DNA of 64,000 bases from Hydrogenophaga pseudoflava NBRC 102511 (GCF_001592285.1 NZ_BCWQ01000001.1:1-64000); one strand, 5' to 3'. Positions 7,499 to 16,122 are shown, numbered from the stretch's first letter. Notes: generated from the sequence alone by a model not told the origin. Translations and numbers: made by a program.

Positions 7499-8843
7499 AG
7501 ACCTGAACGACGTGATCGGGCGCGTGCTGCCCGCGCCCGAGAATTTCCTGAGTGCCGAGAAGCTGGAACAGGCGCGCAAGGCCCGCCGCCGCTTCATGGG
7601 CAATGCCCTGGCCATGGGCGCCGGCGTCGCAGCCTCGGTTGGTGCGGCCAGCCGCGCGATGGCGGCCGGTGCGGAGGGCGAGGACGCCATCCTCAAGCTG
7701 CCCGAGCACAGCACGGGCCTGGGCCAGCCGGTGGCCATGGACCCGGGCTACGGCCAGCCCAGCAAGTGGGAAACCAACCTGCGCCGCCGCCAGAGCCCGG
7801 GCCTGACCCGCGTCGACCAGGCCTCGGTGAGCTTCACGCCGCTGCAGGGCCTGTTCGGCATCATCACGCCCAGCGGCCTGCACTTCGAGCGCCACCACCA
7901 GGGCTGGTGGGACATCGACCCGTCCAAGCACCGCCTGATGGTCAACGGTCTGGTCAAGCGTCAGCGCGTGTTCACCATGGACGACCTGATGCGCCTGCCC
8001 AGCGTCTCGCGCATCCATTTCATCGAGTGCGGTGCCAACACGGCGACCGAGTGGGGCAACGTGGCGGTGCCCACCGTGCAGTACACGCACGGCATGGTCA
8101 GCTGCTCGGAGTTCACCGGTGTGCTGCTGTCCACCCTGCTGGAGATGTGCGGGTACGACAAGAAGGCCGCCAAGTACGTGCTGGCCGAAGGCGCCGACGG
8201 TTCGTCCATGACGCGCACCATCGACATCGAGCGCGCCATGGACGACTGCATCGTGGCCTGGGGCATGAACGGCGAGATGCTGCGGCCGGAGAACGGCTAC
8301 CCGTTGCGCCTGGTGGTGCCGGGCATCCAGGGCGTGAGCTGGGTGAAGTACCTGCGCCGCATCGAGGTGGGCGACCAGAAGTGGGCGACCAAGGACGAGG
8401 CGGTGCACTACATCGACCACATGCCCGACGGCACGCACCGCCAGTACACCGGCATCCAGGAGTGCAAGTCGGTCATCACCACGCCCTCGGCCGGCCAGAC
8501 GCTGCTGGACAAGGGCTACTACAACGTCACCGGCCTGGCCTGGTCGGGCCGCGGAACGATCAAGCGCGTGGATGTGAGCGTGGACGGCGGCCGCAACTGG
8601 CGCACCGCGCGCATCGAAGGCCCGGTGCTGCCCAAGGCGCTGACGCGTTTCAACATCGACTGGGTGTGGGATGGCAAGCCCGCCATCCTGCAGGCCCGCG
8701 CCATCGACAGCACGGGCTATGTGCAGCCCAAGATCAACCAGCTGCGCGCGGTGCGCGGCACACGGTCGGTCTACCACCAGAACGCGATCCAGAGCTGGCT
8801 GGTCGGTGAAAACGGCGAAGTCTCCAACGTGCAGGTGTACTAA
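7491..8843 (+). CDS. soxC: SoxC, molybdoprotein subunit of sulfane dehydrogenase
   Basis: 450 residues from a GTG at 7491 with AGAAGGA eight bases upstream. A twin-arginine signal, RRRFMGNALAMGAG (about 32-45), exports it folded. It belongs to the sulfite-oxidase fold: the molybdenum-cofactor cysteine is Cys180 in FIECGANT, and a C-terminal dimerisation domain follows (VDVSVDGGRNWRTARI). With SoxD it removes six electrons from the SoxY-bound sulfane sulfur, so thiosulfate can go fully to sulfate without sulfur globules. Translationally coupled to soxR upstream, and its stop directly abuts the soxD start. Confidence 0.97.
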   Translation: MSKDLNDVIGRVLPAPENFLSAEKLEQARKARRRFMGNALAMGAGVAASVGAASRAMAAGAEGEDAILKLPEHSTGLGQPVAMDPGYGQPSKWETNLRRRQSPGLTRVDQASVSFTPLQGLFGIITPSGLHFERHHQGWWDIDPSKHRLMVNGLVKRQRVFTMDDLMRLPSVSRIHFIECGANTATEWGNVAVPTVQYTHGMVSCSEFTGVLLSTLLEMCGYDKKAAKYVLAEGADGSSMTRTIDIERAMDDCIVAWGMNGEMLRPENGYPLRLVVPGIQGVSWVKYLRRIEVGDQKWATKDEAVHYIDHMPDGTHRQYTGIQECKSVITTPSAGQTLLDKGYYNVTGLAWSGRGTIKRVDVSVDGGRNWRTARIEGPVLPKALTRFNIDWVWDGKPAILQARAIDSTGYVQPKINQLRAVRGTRSVYHQNAIQSWLVGENGEVSNVQVY

Positions 8844-10013
8844 ATGAAACCCACCCCCGTCGCTTATTCACTTCGTGTAAACGCATCCCCCCTCAAGGGG
8901 GCAAAGCCTGTCGCCCGGCAAAGCCGGTTCGACGGCTTTCTTGGCCTGTCTCGCGGCGTCGCTGCGCTCGCCTTGGGTCTGGCTTCGGCTTCGGCGTTTG
9001 CACAGGACAAACCCTGGGCGAACATGGGCCGTGACGCCACGCCAGCCGAGGTCAAGGCCTGGGACATCGACGTGCGCCCCGACTTCAAGGGCCTGCCGGC
9101 CGGTGCCGGCAGCGTGTCCCTGGGCGAGACCGTGTGGGAGTCGCGCTGCGCCTCCTGCCACGGTGCCTTCGGCGAGTCCAACGAGGTGTTCACGCCCATC
9201 ATCGGCGGCACCACCAAGAAGGACATCGAGACCGGGCGCGTGGCCGCGCTGGTGGAAGGTGCCAAGAGCACCGCACCGCAGAAGACCACCATCATGAAGG
9301 TGGCCACGCTCTCCACGCTGTGGGACTACATCAACCGGGCGATGCCCTGGAACAACCCCAAGACGCTCAAGCCCGACGAGGTCTACGGCGTCACGGCCTA
9401 CCTGCTGAGCCTGGCCGAAGTGGTGCCGCCCGACTTCACATTGAGCGACAAGAACATCGCCGAGGTGCAGCAGCGCATGCCCAACCGCAACGGCATGGTG
9501 TTCCACGAGCCGCTGTGGAAGGTCAATGGCAAGGGCGACGTGAAGAACGTGGCCTGCATGAAGGACTGCGCGGTGGACCCCAAGGTGCATTCCTTCCTGC
9601 CCGACTTCGCGCGCGACGCGCACGGCAACATCCAGCAGCAGAACCGCGTGATCGGTCCGGTGCGTGGCGCCGACACCACCCAGCCCGCGCCCAAGGGGCT
9701 GATCGGTGCTGCCGCGGCCGCCACCGTGGCACCCGCCGCGCCGGCGGCCGGCAAGGGCACGAACGTCAGCAGCCTGCTGGCGGCCAACGCCTGCACCGCC
9801 TGCCACGGCGTGAAGAACAAGATCGTCGGCCCCGGCTTCAACGAGATCGCCGCCAAGCACAAGGGCCGGGCCGATGCCGAGGCCTACCTGGTGGGCAAGA
9901 TCAAGTCCGGTGGTTCGGGGGTGTGGGGCGCGGTGCCCATGCCGCCCCAGCCCCAGATCAAGGACGACGACGCCAAGGCCATCGCGCAGTGGATCGCCAC
10001 CGGTGCGAAGTGA
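8844..10013 (+). CDS. soxD: SoxD, diheme cytochrome subunit of sulfane dehydrogenase
   Basis: 389 residues, starting at the base after the soxC stop. Heme motifs are CASCH (102-106) and CTACH (317-321), so there is an N-terminal and a C-terminal cytochrome domain joined by an Ala/Pro linker near 290-310. It takes electrons from SoxC and passes them to cytochrome c. The signal peptide is unusual: its hydrophobic core (VAALALGLASASAFA, 39-53) is preceded by about 35 residues encoded by a dispersed GC-palindromic repeat, including SPLKGAKPVARQSRF. The C-terminal domain is closely matched by the separate cytochrome encoded next downstream. Confidence 0.96.
   Translation: MKPTPVAYSLRVNASPLKGAKPVARQSRFDGFLGLSRGVAALALGLASASAFAQDKPWANMGRDATPAEVKAWDIDVRPDFKGLPAGAGSVSLGETVWESRCASCHGAFGESNEVFTPIIGGTTKKDIETGRVAALVEGAKSTAPQKTTIMKVATLSTLWDYINRAMPWNNPKTLKPDEVYGVTAYLLSLAEVVPPDFTLSDKNIAEVQQRMPNRNGMVFHEPLWKVNGKGDVKNVACMKDCAVDPKVHSFLPDFARDAHGNIQQQNRVIGPVRGADTTQPAPKGLIGAAAAATVAPAAPAAGKGTNVSSLLAANACTACHGVKNKIVGPGFNEIAAKHKGRADAEAYLVGKIKSGGSGVWGAVPMPPQPQIKDDDAKAIAQWIATGAK
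8853..8944 (+). repeat. Dispersed GC-palindromic repeat, family 1 (copy A, translated)
   Basis: Contains CCCCCCTCAAGGGGG and GCCCGGCAAAGCCGGTTC, the two stem blocks shared with the copies at 11283-11363 and 26997-27083. This copy lies inside soxD and is translated as its N-terminal extension in the same frame as the copy in the aldose dehydrogenase gene. Confidence 0.75.
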
Positions 10014-10089
10014 GTGAAGGACAAGCCAGATTGAATATTCGGATTTACTCGTTAACCCCATTCTTCCCATCACAAGGAGCCACTACCCT

Positions 10090-10428
10090 ATGACCATGCA
10101 CCTTTCCCGAATCGTCGTGTCGGCGGCCGCGCTGCTGTCGTGTGCCGGCGCCTTTGCGGTCGACGCCGCCGCCGCCAAGGCCCTGGCCACCAAGAGCGCT
10201 TGCCTGGCCTGCCACGCGGTCGACAAGAAGCTGGTCGGCCCTGCCTACAAGGAAGTGGCCGCCAAACACAAGGGCCAGGCCGACGCCGTGGCCGTGGTGG
10301 CCGCGCGCATCAAGTCCGGCGGTTCGGGTCTGTACGGCGCGGTGCCCATGCCGCCCCAGCCCGCCCTGAAGGACGACGAGCTGAAACTGCTTGCCGAGTG
10401 GGTGCTGGCCGGCGCTCCCGACAAATAA
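10090..10428 (+). CDS. Monoheme cytochrome c, SoxD C-domain paralogue
   Basis: 112 residues from the ATG at 10090 (AAGGAG eleven bases upstream; a second ATG at 10096 also fits). A signal peptide ending near AFA is followed by one heme motif, CLACH, and the segment SGGSGLYGAVPMPPQP, whose Met is the usual sixth ligand in cytochrome c8/c551 types. The mature protein matches the last 75 residues of SoxD almost throughout, with long runs of identical DNA, so it looks like a local duplication. It is probably the electron acceptor of SoxCD or SoxAX. Co-directional between soxD and soxY. Confidence 0.9.
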   Translation: MTMHLSRIVVSAAALLSCAGAFAVDAAAAKALATKSACLACHAVDKKLVGPAYKEVAAKHKGQADAVAVVAARIKSGGSGLYGAVPMPPQPALKDDELKLLAEWVLAGAPDK

Positions 10429-10460
10429 TCTCCCATCCCTCTTTTCACCAGGAGTTCAAG

Positions 10461-10916
10461 ATGAACCAATCCCGTCGCACCGCCCTCAAGTCCACCGGCG
10501 CGTTCGCCACGCTGGTCTCGCTGGGCATCGTCACCCAGAGCCAGGCCCAGGCCGCCGTCGACCAGGCCAGCTTCCAGGTCAAGACGCTGGAAGACGCACT
10601 CAAGGCCATCGGTGGCACGCCCGCCACCAGCGACCAGGTGTCGGTGGTGTCGCCCGACATCGCCGAGAACGGCGCCGTGGTGCCCGTGGGCGCCACCAGC
10701 AAGCTGCCCAACACCACCGAGATGTACCTGATCGTCGAGAAGAACCCGACCCCGCTGTCGTGCGGCTTCATGATCCCGGCCGGCACCGCCGCCGACGTGC
10801 AGACCCGCCTGAAGATGGGCCAGAGCACCAACGTGATCGCCGTGGTCAAGGCCGACGGCAAGCTCTTCTCGGCCACCAAGGAAACCAAGGTGACCCTGGG
10901 TGGCTGCGGCGGCTGA
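10461..10916 (+). CDS. soxY: SoxY, sulfur-carrier subunit
   Basis: 151 residues, ATG behind AGGAG. The N-terminus SRRTALKSTGAFATLVSLG is a twin-arginine signal. The protein ends in the canonical swinging arm GGCGG, with Cys149 as the residue to which thiosulfate and its oxidised intermediates are covalently bound. It works in the periplasm as a complex with SoxZ and presents the sulfur intermediates in turn to SoxAX, SoxB and SoxCD. SoxZ lacks a signal of its own and is exported with SoxY. soxZ follows 56 bases downstream. Confidence 0.97.
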   Translation: MNQSRRTALKSTGAFATLVSLGIVTQSQAQAAVDQASFQVKTLEDALKAIGGTPATSDQVSVVSPDIAENGAVVPVGATSKLPNTTEMYLIVEKNPTPLSCGFMIPAGTAADVQTRLKMGQSTNVIAVVKADGKLFSATKETKVTLGGCGG

Positions 10917-10972
10917 CCGGCCCCGAACCTCCCGAACCTTCCCCCATTTCATTGAATTGACAGGAGTCCATC

Positions 10973-11284
10973 ATGGCTGATCCGATGCGCATCCGTGCCG
11001 CCCTCGCCGGCGACGAAACCACCGTTCGCGTGCTGATGTCCCACCCCATGGAACCCGGTACCCGCAAAGACGCGGCCGGCGCCCTCATTCCCGCCCACTT
11101 CATCAAGGACCTGGAAGCCACCCACAACGGCAAGACCGTGCTCAAGGCCATGTTCAGCGGCTCGGTGTCGCAGAACCCCTTCCTGTCCTTCAAGTTCAAG
11201 GGCGCGGCCAAGGGCGACAAGGTCGTGGTGAAGTGGGTCGACAACAAGGGCGATTCGCGCACCGACGAAGCGGCGATCGCCTAA
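10973..11284 (+). CDS. soxZ: SoxZ, partner of the sulfur carrier
   Basis: 103 residues, normal family length, start behind AGGAG. It is a small all-beta protein without a signal peptide. The conserved core SHPMEPGTRKD, IPAHFIKDLE and FSGSVSQNPFLSF is visible. It forms the heterodimer with SoxY that carries sulfur intermediates and is co-exported through the twin-arginine signal of SoxY. A palindromic repeat fills the space before soxA and may reduce read-through. Confidence 0.96.
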   Translation: MADPMRIRAALAGDETTVRVLMSHPMEPGTRKDAAGALIPAHFIKDLEATHNGKTVLKAMFSGSVSQNPFLSFKFKGAAKGDKVVVKWVDNKGDSRTDEAAIA

Positions 11285-11363
11285 CCCCCCGCCGCGCTTC
11301 GCGCGACCCCCCAAGGGGGGCGTCACCTGCGGCCCGGCGGAGCCGGTTCCGCGGTGACCCTGG
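11283..11363 (+). repeat. Dispersed GC-palindromic repeat, family 1 (copy B, intergenic)
   Basis: Carries ACCCCCCAAGGGGGGCGT and GGCCCGGCGGAGCCGGTTCC, the same two stem blocks as copies A and C, between soxZ and soxA. Here it is not translated. It forms two strong hairpins in the sox transcript and could attenuate it or stabilise the upstream message. Confidence 0.75.
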
Positions 11364-11413
11364 ACGGCTGAACCTGCCGTGCCTTTGCCTTTCACAACAA
11401 CAGGAGATCACCC

Positions 11414-12229
11414 ATGAAATTCGACGCTCGCCATGCCGCCCTCCTGATGGGTGGCGTTTTCGCGCTGGGTGCGGTGCATGCCCAGGGCAACGCCGCGCTG
11501 GACGGCATCAACAAATACCGCGAGATGCTGCAGGACGGCAACCCGGCCGAACTTTTCGAGATGAAGGGTGAGGAACTGTGGAAGCAGAAGCGCGGGCCGA
11601 AGAACGCCTCGCTGGAGCAATGCGACCTGGGCAAGGGCCCCGGTGTGCTCAAGGGCGCCTTCACCGAGCTGCCGCGCTACTTCAAGGACACCGGCAAGGT
11701 CATGGACCTGGAGACGCGTCTGATCCACTGCATGGTCACGCTGCAGGGTCTCAGCGAGGCCGAGCTGTACAAGGCCGCGCCTTCGATCGGAAAAGGCGAG
11801 GGCGCCAACCTGGTGGCCATCACCACCTATGTGGCGACCCAGTCCAAGGGCGAGCGGTTCAATCTGTCGCAAACGCATGCCCAGGAAAAGACCATGTACG
11901 AGGTGGGCAAGCGCCTGTTCTTCCAGCGCGGCGGCCCGCACGACTTTGCCTGCTCGTCCTGCCACGGCGTCGACGGTGGCCGCATCCGCCTGCAGGAGCT
12001 GCCCAACCTGACCAAGAACCCGGGCGACGGTGTGGGGGTGGCCGCCTGGCCGGCCTACCGCGTGTCGAACTCGCAGATGTGGACCATGCAGAAGCGCCTG
12101 AACGACTGCTACCGCCAGCAGCGCTTCCCCGAGCCCAAGTTCGGCAGCGACGCCACCATCGCGCTGCAGGTGTACATGGGTGTGAACGCCAAGGGCGCCG
12201 AGTCCATCGTGCCGGCCATCAAGCGCTGA
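11414..12229 (+). CDS. soxA: SoxA, catalytic cytochrome subunit of SoxAX
   Basis: 271 residues with a signal peptide (MKFDARHAALLMGGVFALGAVHA). One heme motif, CSSCH (180-184), lies in the C-terminal domain. In the N-terminal domain the heme motif is absent and two cysteines remain (Cys70 in LEQCDLG and Cys106 in IHCMVT), as in the monoheme type of SoxA where they form a disulfide. Cys232 in LNDCYRQQRFPE is the persulfide ligand of the active-site heme. SoxAX joins thiosulfate to the SoxY cysteine oxidatively. soxX follows 17 bases later. Confidence 0.96.
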   Translation: MKFDARHAALLMGGVFALGAVHAQGNAALDGINKYREMLQDGNPAELFEMKGEELWKQKRGPKNASLEQCDLGKGPGVLKGAFTELPRYFKDTGKVMDLETRLIHCMVTLQGLSEAELYKAAPSIGKGEGANLVAITTYVATQSKGERFNLSQTHAQEKTMYEVGKRLFFQRGGPHDFACSSCHGVDGGRIRLQELPNLTKNPGDGVGVAAWPAYRVSNSQMWTMQKRLNDCYRQQRFPEPKFGSDATIALQVYMGVNAKGAESIVPAIKR

Positions 12230-12246
12230 TCCGCAGGAGACGACCC

Positions 12247-12897
12247 ATGAAAAAGACCTTTGCCATCGCCCTGTTCCCCCTGACCGTCCTGGCGCTGGGC
12301 GCCTGTTCCACCGGCGGTGCCGGTGCCGACTACGACCAGGTGCACGCCAGTGTCGTGAAAGCCTCGTTCCAGCCCAACGGCATCGCCACGCTGGACTACC
12401 TCAAGCAGGACGAAGCCAACCGCCTGTGCAGCGCCGCCGACGTGGCTGGCAAGCCGCTGGACGAGAAGACCGCCAAGGCCATTGAGGCCGACGCGCTCAA
12501 GACCATCAAGATGCCCAGCGACGGCAAGTTCATCGGAGACTGGAAGGAGGGCGAGAAGATCGCCCAGAGCGGCCGCGGCCTGACCTGGACCGACAAGGCC
12601 ACCGACGTCAACGGCGGCAACTGCTACAACTGCCACCAGATGGACAAGAAGGAAATCTCCTTCGGCAACCTCGGCCCCAGCCTCTACAACTACGGCAAGC
12701 TGCGGGGCGTGAGCGATCCGGATGCGCCGGCCTCCAAGGCCATCGTGGAATACACCTGGGGCAAGCTGTGGAACTCGCGCGCCTACAACGCGTGTTCGCA
12801 GATGCCGCGCGCCGGCCACAAGGGCATCCTGAGCGAGAAGAACCTCAAGGACGTGATGGCCCTGCTGCTGGACCCCAAGTCGCCGGTCAACCAGTGA
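12247..12897 (+). CDS. soxX: SoxX, cytochrome subunit of SoxAX, probable lipoprotein
   Basis: 216 residues from the ATG at 12247 (CAGGAGACG upstream). One heme motif, CYNCH (126-130), with a Met candidate in ACSQMPRAG. Its heme takes electrons from SoxA during thiosulfate conjugation to SoxY. The signal ends in LALGAC, which fits a lipobox with Cys20 as the lipidated residue. If so, the SoxAX complex is membrane-tethered rather than free in the periplasm. Residues 20-110 form an extra N-terminal region before the heme domain, longer than in minimal SoxX proteins. Confidence 0.94.
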   Translation: MKKTFAIALFPLTVLALGACSTGGAGADYDQVHASVVKASFQPNGIATLDYLKQDEANRLCSAADVAGKPLDEKTAKAIEADALKTIKMPSDGKFIGDWKEGEKIAQSGRGLTWTDKATDVNGGNCYNCHQMDKKEISFGNLGPSLYNYGKLRGVSDPDAPASKAIVEYTWGKLWNSRAYNACSQMPRAGHKGILSEKNLKDVMALLLDPKSPVNQ

Positions 12898-12903
12898 CCG
12901 GCC

Positions 12904-12935
12904 GGGCCCGCGCCGGTGCAAGCCGGCGCGGGCCC
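12904..12935. other. Strong hairpin between soxX and soxB
   Basis: A perfect 13-bp inverted repeat (GGGCCCGCGCCGG and its complement, 6-base loop) starts seven bases after the soxX stop. On the plus strand it is followed by A residues rather than T residues, so it is not a standard intrinsic terminator. It may stabilise the soxX 3' end or mark the border of a separate soxB transcript. Confidence 0.65.
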
Positions 12936-12948
12936 TCCGGCCAAAAAA

Positions 12949-12961
12949 ATTTGACTCAAAT
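12949..12961. promoter_or_regulatory. Palindrome upstream of soxB
   Basis: ATTTGA-C-TCAAAT is a perfect 13-bp palindrome in an AT-rich patch 28 bp before the soxB start. It resembles part of the soxR-proximal site (TTGAAATCAAAT), so it is a candidate second site for SoxR and a second sox promoter. No convincing -10/-35 pair was found. Confidence 0.35.
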
Positions 12962-12989
12962 ATCAGTGTGCAATTGAGAAGGAATGTTT

Positions 12990-14714
12990 ATGAGCTTCAG
13001 CCGTCGTGAATTCATGCAGGTGCTGGCCGTCGCCAGTGCGGGCGGCATGGCCCTGAACCACAAGGACGTGCTGGCCGCCAAGCCTGGCGCGGGACAGGCG
13101 CTGTACGACCTGCCGAAGTTCGGCAACGTCAGCTTCCTGCACTTCACCGACTGCCATGCGCAGCTCATGCCCATCCACTTCCGCGAGCCCAACGTGAACC
13201 TGGGCGTGGCCGACGCCGTGGGCCGGCCGCCGCACATCGTGGGCGAGGCGCTGCTCAAGCACTTCAAGATCCGCCCCGGCACCGCCGAGGCGCACGCCTT
13301 CACCTACCTCAACTTCGAGAAGGCCGCGAAGACCTACGGCAAGGTCGGCGGTTTCGCGCACCTGGCCACCCTGGTCAAGATGCTCAAGGCCAGCCGTCCG
13401 CACGCCATGCTGCTCGATGGCGGCGACACCTGGCAGGGCAGTGCCACCGCGCTGTGGACCAATGGCCAGGACATGGTCGACGCCTGCAAGCTGCTGGGCG
13501 TGAACGCCATGTGCCCGCACTGGGAGTTCACCCTGGGCGAGCAGCGCGTCAAGGAGATCATCGAGAAGGACTTCGCCGGCCAGCTGGACTTCCTGGCGCA
13601 GAACGTCAAGACCAACGACTTCGGCGACCCGGTGTTCAAGCCCTACGTCATCAAGGAAATGAACGGCGTGCCCGTCGCTGTGATCGGCCAGGCGTTCCCC
13701 TACACCCCGATCGCCAACCCGCGCTACATGGTGCCCAACTGGGAGTTCGGCATCCAGGACGAGAACATGCAGAAGATGGTCGACGAGGTGCGCGCCAAGG
13801 GGGCGCAGGCCGTGGTCGTCATCTCGCACAACGGCATGGACGTGGACATCAAGATGGCCTCGCGCGTGACCGGCATCGACGCCATCCTGGGCGGCCACAC
13901 GCACGACGGCATGCCCGCGCCGCTGGTGGTCAAGAACGCCAAGGGCCAGACCCTGGTGACCAACGCCGGCTCCAACAGCAAGTTCCTGGGCGTGCTCGAC
14001 TTCGATGTGCGCGGTGGCAAGGTGCAGGACTTCCGCTACAAGCTGCTGCCCGTGTTCGCCAACCTGCTGCCGGCCGACAAAGAGATGCAGGCCTACATCG
14101 ACAAGGTGCGTGCGCCCTACAAGGCCAAGCTCGACGAGACGCTGGCGGTGTCGGAAGGCCTGCTGTACCGCCGCGGCAACTTCAACGGCTCGTGGGATCA
14201 GCTCATCGTGGACGCGCTGATGGAGGTCAAGGGCGCCGACCTGGCGTTCTCGCCGGGCTTCCGCTGGGGCACGACCATCCTGCCGGGCCAGGCCATCACG
14301 CGCGAACTGATGATGGACCAGGTGGCCATCACCTACCCGACCAGCACGCTGACCGAGATGAGCGGCGAGACCATCAAGACCGTGCTGGAAGACGTCTGCG
14401 ACAACCTGTTCAACCCCGACCCCTACTACCAGCAGGGCGGCGACATGGTGCGCGTGGGTGGTCTGGCCTATACCTGCGACCCGAATGCGGGTTCGGGCAA
14501 GCGCATCAGCAACATGGTGCTCAATGGCAAGCCCATCGAAGCCAGCAAGACCTACAAGGTGGCGGGCTGGGCACCGGTGGCCGAAGGCGCCAAGGGCGAG
14601 CCGATCTGGGATGTGATGGAGGCCTACTTCAAAAACCACAAGACCATCGCGCCGCGCAAGATCAACACGCCCAAGCTGGTGGGCATGCAGGGCAACCCCG
14701 GCATGGTGGTCTGA
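12990..14714 (+). CDS. soxB: SoxB, dimanganese thiosulfohydrolase
   Basis: 574 residues from the ATG at 12990, which has GAGAAGGA at ideal distance; the ATG at 12984 touches it and is unlikely. The N-terminus SFSRREFMQVLAVASAGG is a twin-arginine signal. It is a 5'-nucleotidase-fold enzyme with metal ligands in FTDCHAQ, DGGDTWQGS, PHWEFT (the SoxB-specific variant of GNHEF), SHNGMD and GGHTHDG. It hydrolyses sulfate from the SoxY-bound sulfonate in the periplasm. It is the last sox gene on this strand; a hairpin and a palindrome precede it. Confidence 0.97.
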   Translation: MSFSRREFMQVLAVASAGGMALNHKDVLAAKPGAGQALYDLPKFGNVSFLHFTDCHAQLMPIHFREPNVNLGVADAVGRPPHIVGEALLKHFKIRPGTAEAHAFTYLNFEKAAKTYGKVGGFAHLATLVKMLKASRPHAMLLDGGDTWQGSATALWTNGQDMVDACKLLGVNAMCPHWEFTLGEQRVKEIIEKDFAGQLDFLAQNVKTNDFGDPVFKPYVIKEMNGVPVAVIGQAFPYTPIANPRYMVPNWEFGIQDENMQKMVDEVRAKGAQAVVVISHNGMDVDIKMASRVTGIDAILGGHTHDGMPAPLVVKNAKGQTLVTNAGSNSKFLGVLDFDVRGGKVQDFRYKLLPVFANLLPADKEMQAYIDKVRAPYKAKLDETLAVSEGLLYRRGNFNGSWDQLIVDALMEVKGADLAFSPGFRWGTTILPGQAITRELMMDQVAITYPTSTLTEMSGETIKTVLEDVCDNLFNPDPYYQQGGDMVRVGGLAYTCDPNAGSGKRISNMVLNGKPIEASKTYKVAGWAPVAEGAKGEPIWDVMEAYFKNHKTIAPRKINTPKLVGMQGNPGMVV

Positions 14715-14717
14715 GGT

Positions 14718-16040
14718 TCAGTCGCGCGATTCCAGCGCGCGGTTCAGGCGCAGCGCGCCCAGCGTGCAGGCTGCGCCCGAGAGCAGGTACAGGCTGACGA
14801 AGGCGAGTCCGAAGTGGGCCGACAGGCCCAGCGCCACCAGCGGTGCGAAGGCGGCGCCGAACAGCCAGGCCAGGTCGGACGTGAGCGCCGCACCGGTGTA
14901 GCGGAAGCGCGGCGCGAAGTTGGCCGTGACCGTGCCCGAGGCCTGGCCGTAGGACAGGCCCAGCAGGACGAAGCCGATCAGGATGAACAGGTCCTGGCCC
15001 ACTTCGCCCCCGTTGAGCAGCATCGGCGCGAAGCCGCTGAACACGCCGATCAGCACCGCCAGGCTGCCCAGGGTCGTGCGGCGGCCGTAGCGGTCGGCCA
15101 GCCAGCCCGAGGCGACGATGGCGCCCGCGCACAGAAACGCGCCCACGATCTGCACCACCAGGAAACCAGTCACCGGCTGACCGGCGTAGATGTGGATCCA
15201 CGACAGCGGGAACACCGTGACGATGTGGAAGAGGGCGTAGCTGGCCAGCGCGGCGAAGGCGCCGATGAACACGTTGTGGCCCTGCGAGCCCAGCAGTTCA
15301 CGGGTGGACACGGGCTCGAACTCCTGCCGGTTCAGCAGGCCTTCCTCCTCATGCGCGCTCACCAGCTGCAGGCGGGCGAACAGCGCGACCACGTTGATGG
15401 CGAAGGCCACGAAGAAGGGATAGCGCCAGCCCCAGCTGAGGAAGTCCTCCTGCGACAGGCTGCTGGTGAGGTAGGCGAACAGGCCGGCGGCCAGCACGAA
15501 GCCCAGTGGCGCACCGAGCTGGCCGAGCATGGCGTACCAGCCGCGGCGGCTGGCGGGTGCGTTCAGCGCCAGCAGCGAGGGCAGGCCGTCCCATGAGCCG
15601 CCCAGCGCCAGGCCCTGGCCCAGACGCAGCACGGTCAGCAGCACGATGGCGGCGGCGCCCAGGCTGGCGTGGCCCGGCAGGAAGGCCATGCCGGCGGTGC
15701 AGGTGCCCAGCAGGAAGAGGGCGAGGGTGAGCTTGGTGGCGCGCCCCCAGCGGCGCTGCACCGCCATCGACAGCACCGTGCCGATGGGGCGGGTGACGAA
15801 GGCCAGCGCGAAGATGCCGAAGGCGAACAGGGTGCCGTCCAGCCGGCTCAGGTGCGGGAAGAACACCGCCGGGAACACCAGCACCGAGGCGATGCCGAAG
15901 ACGAAAAAGTCGAAGTATTCCGAGGTCCGTCCGATCACCACGCCGACGGCGATGTCGCCCGGGCTGGTGTGTTCGTGGGTCGGGGCGGCGGCGGGCTGGC
16001 GGGGCGCGGCGCCGGGTTTTTCAAGGCTGTGGCTGGGCAT
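14718..16040 (-). CDS. MHS-family (MFS) transporter
   Basis: 440 residues from the ATG at 16040, with a 30-residue polar N-terminus and about twelve membrane segments. GVVIGRTSEYFDFFVFG near the first segment and the following FARPIG-like FVTRPIG are typical of the metabolite:proton symporter family (ProP, ShiA, KgtP relatives). DRYGRRTTL marks the second-half motif. The substrate is unknown. It converges on soxB with only three bases between stops and is divergent from cyoA. Proximity to sox genes does not establish a sulfur substrate. Confidence 0.85.
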   Translation of the reverse strand: MPSHSLEKPGAAPRQPAAAPTHEHTSPGDIAVGVVIGRTSEYFDFFVFGIASVLVFPAVFFPHLSRLDGTLFAFGIFALAFVTRPIGTVLSMAVQRRWGRATKLTLALFLLGTCTAGMAFLPGHASLGAAAIVLLTVLRLGQGLALGGSWDGLPSLLALNAPASRRGWYAMLGQLGAPLGFVLAAGLFAYLTSSLSQEDFLSWGWRYPFFVAFAINVVALFARLQLVSAHEEEGLLNRQEFEPVSTRELLGSQGHNVFIGAFAALASYALFHIVTVFPLSWIHIYAGQPVTGFLVVQIVGAFLCAGAIVASGWLADRYGRRTTLGSLAVLIGVFSGFAPMLLNGGEVGQDLFILIGFVLLGLSYGQASGTVTANFAPRFRYTGAALTSDLAWLFGAAFAPLVALGLSAHFGLAFVSLYLLSGAACTLGALRLNRALESRD

Positions 16041-16101
16041 GTGGGGATTCCGGAGAGCCGATTTTGAGCGACCCCTATATCGTGACTCGAAGTCCGGCGC
16101 A

Positions 16102-16122
16102 TTGACATAGGACAAAACGTCC
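16102..16122 (+). promoter_or_regulatory. Candidate cyo promoter and operator
   Basis: A perfect -35 hexamer TTGACA (16102-16107) is followed at once by the inverted repeat GGAC-AAAAC-GTCC (16110-16122), about 100 bp before cyoA. No good -10 follows at 16-18 bp, which would suit a promoter that needs an activator such as the redox regulator encoded downstream. Inference only. Confidence 0.35.
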
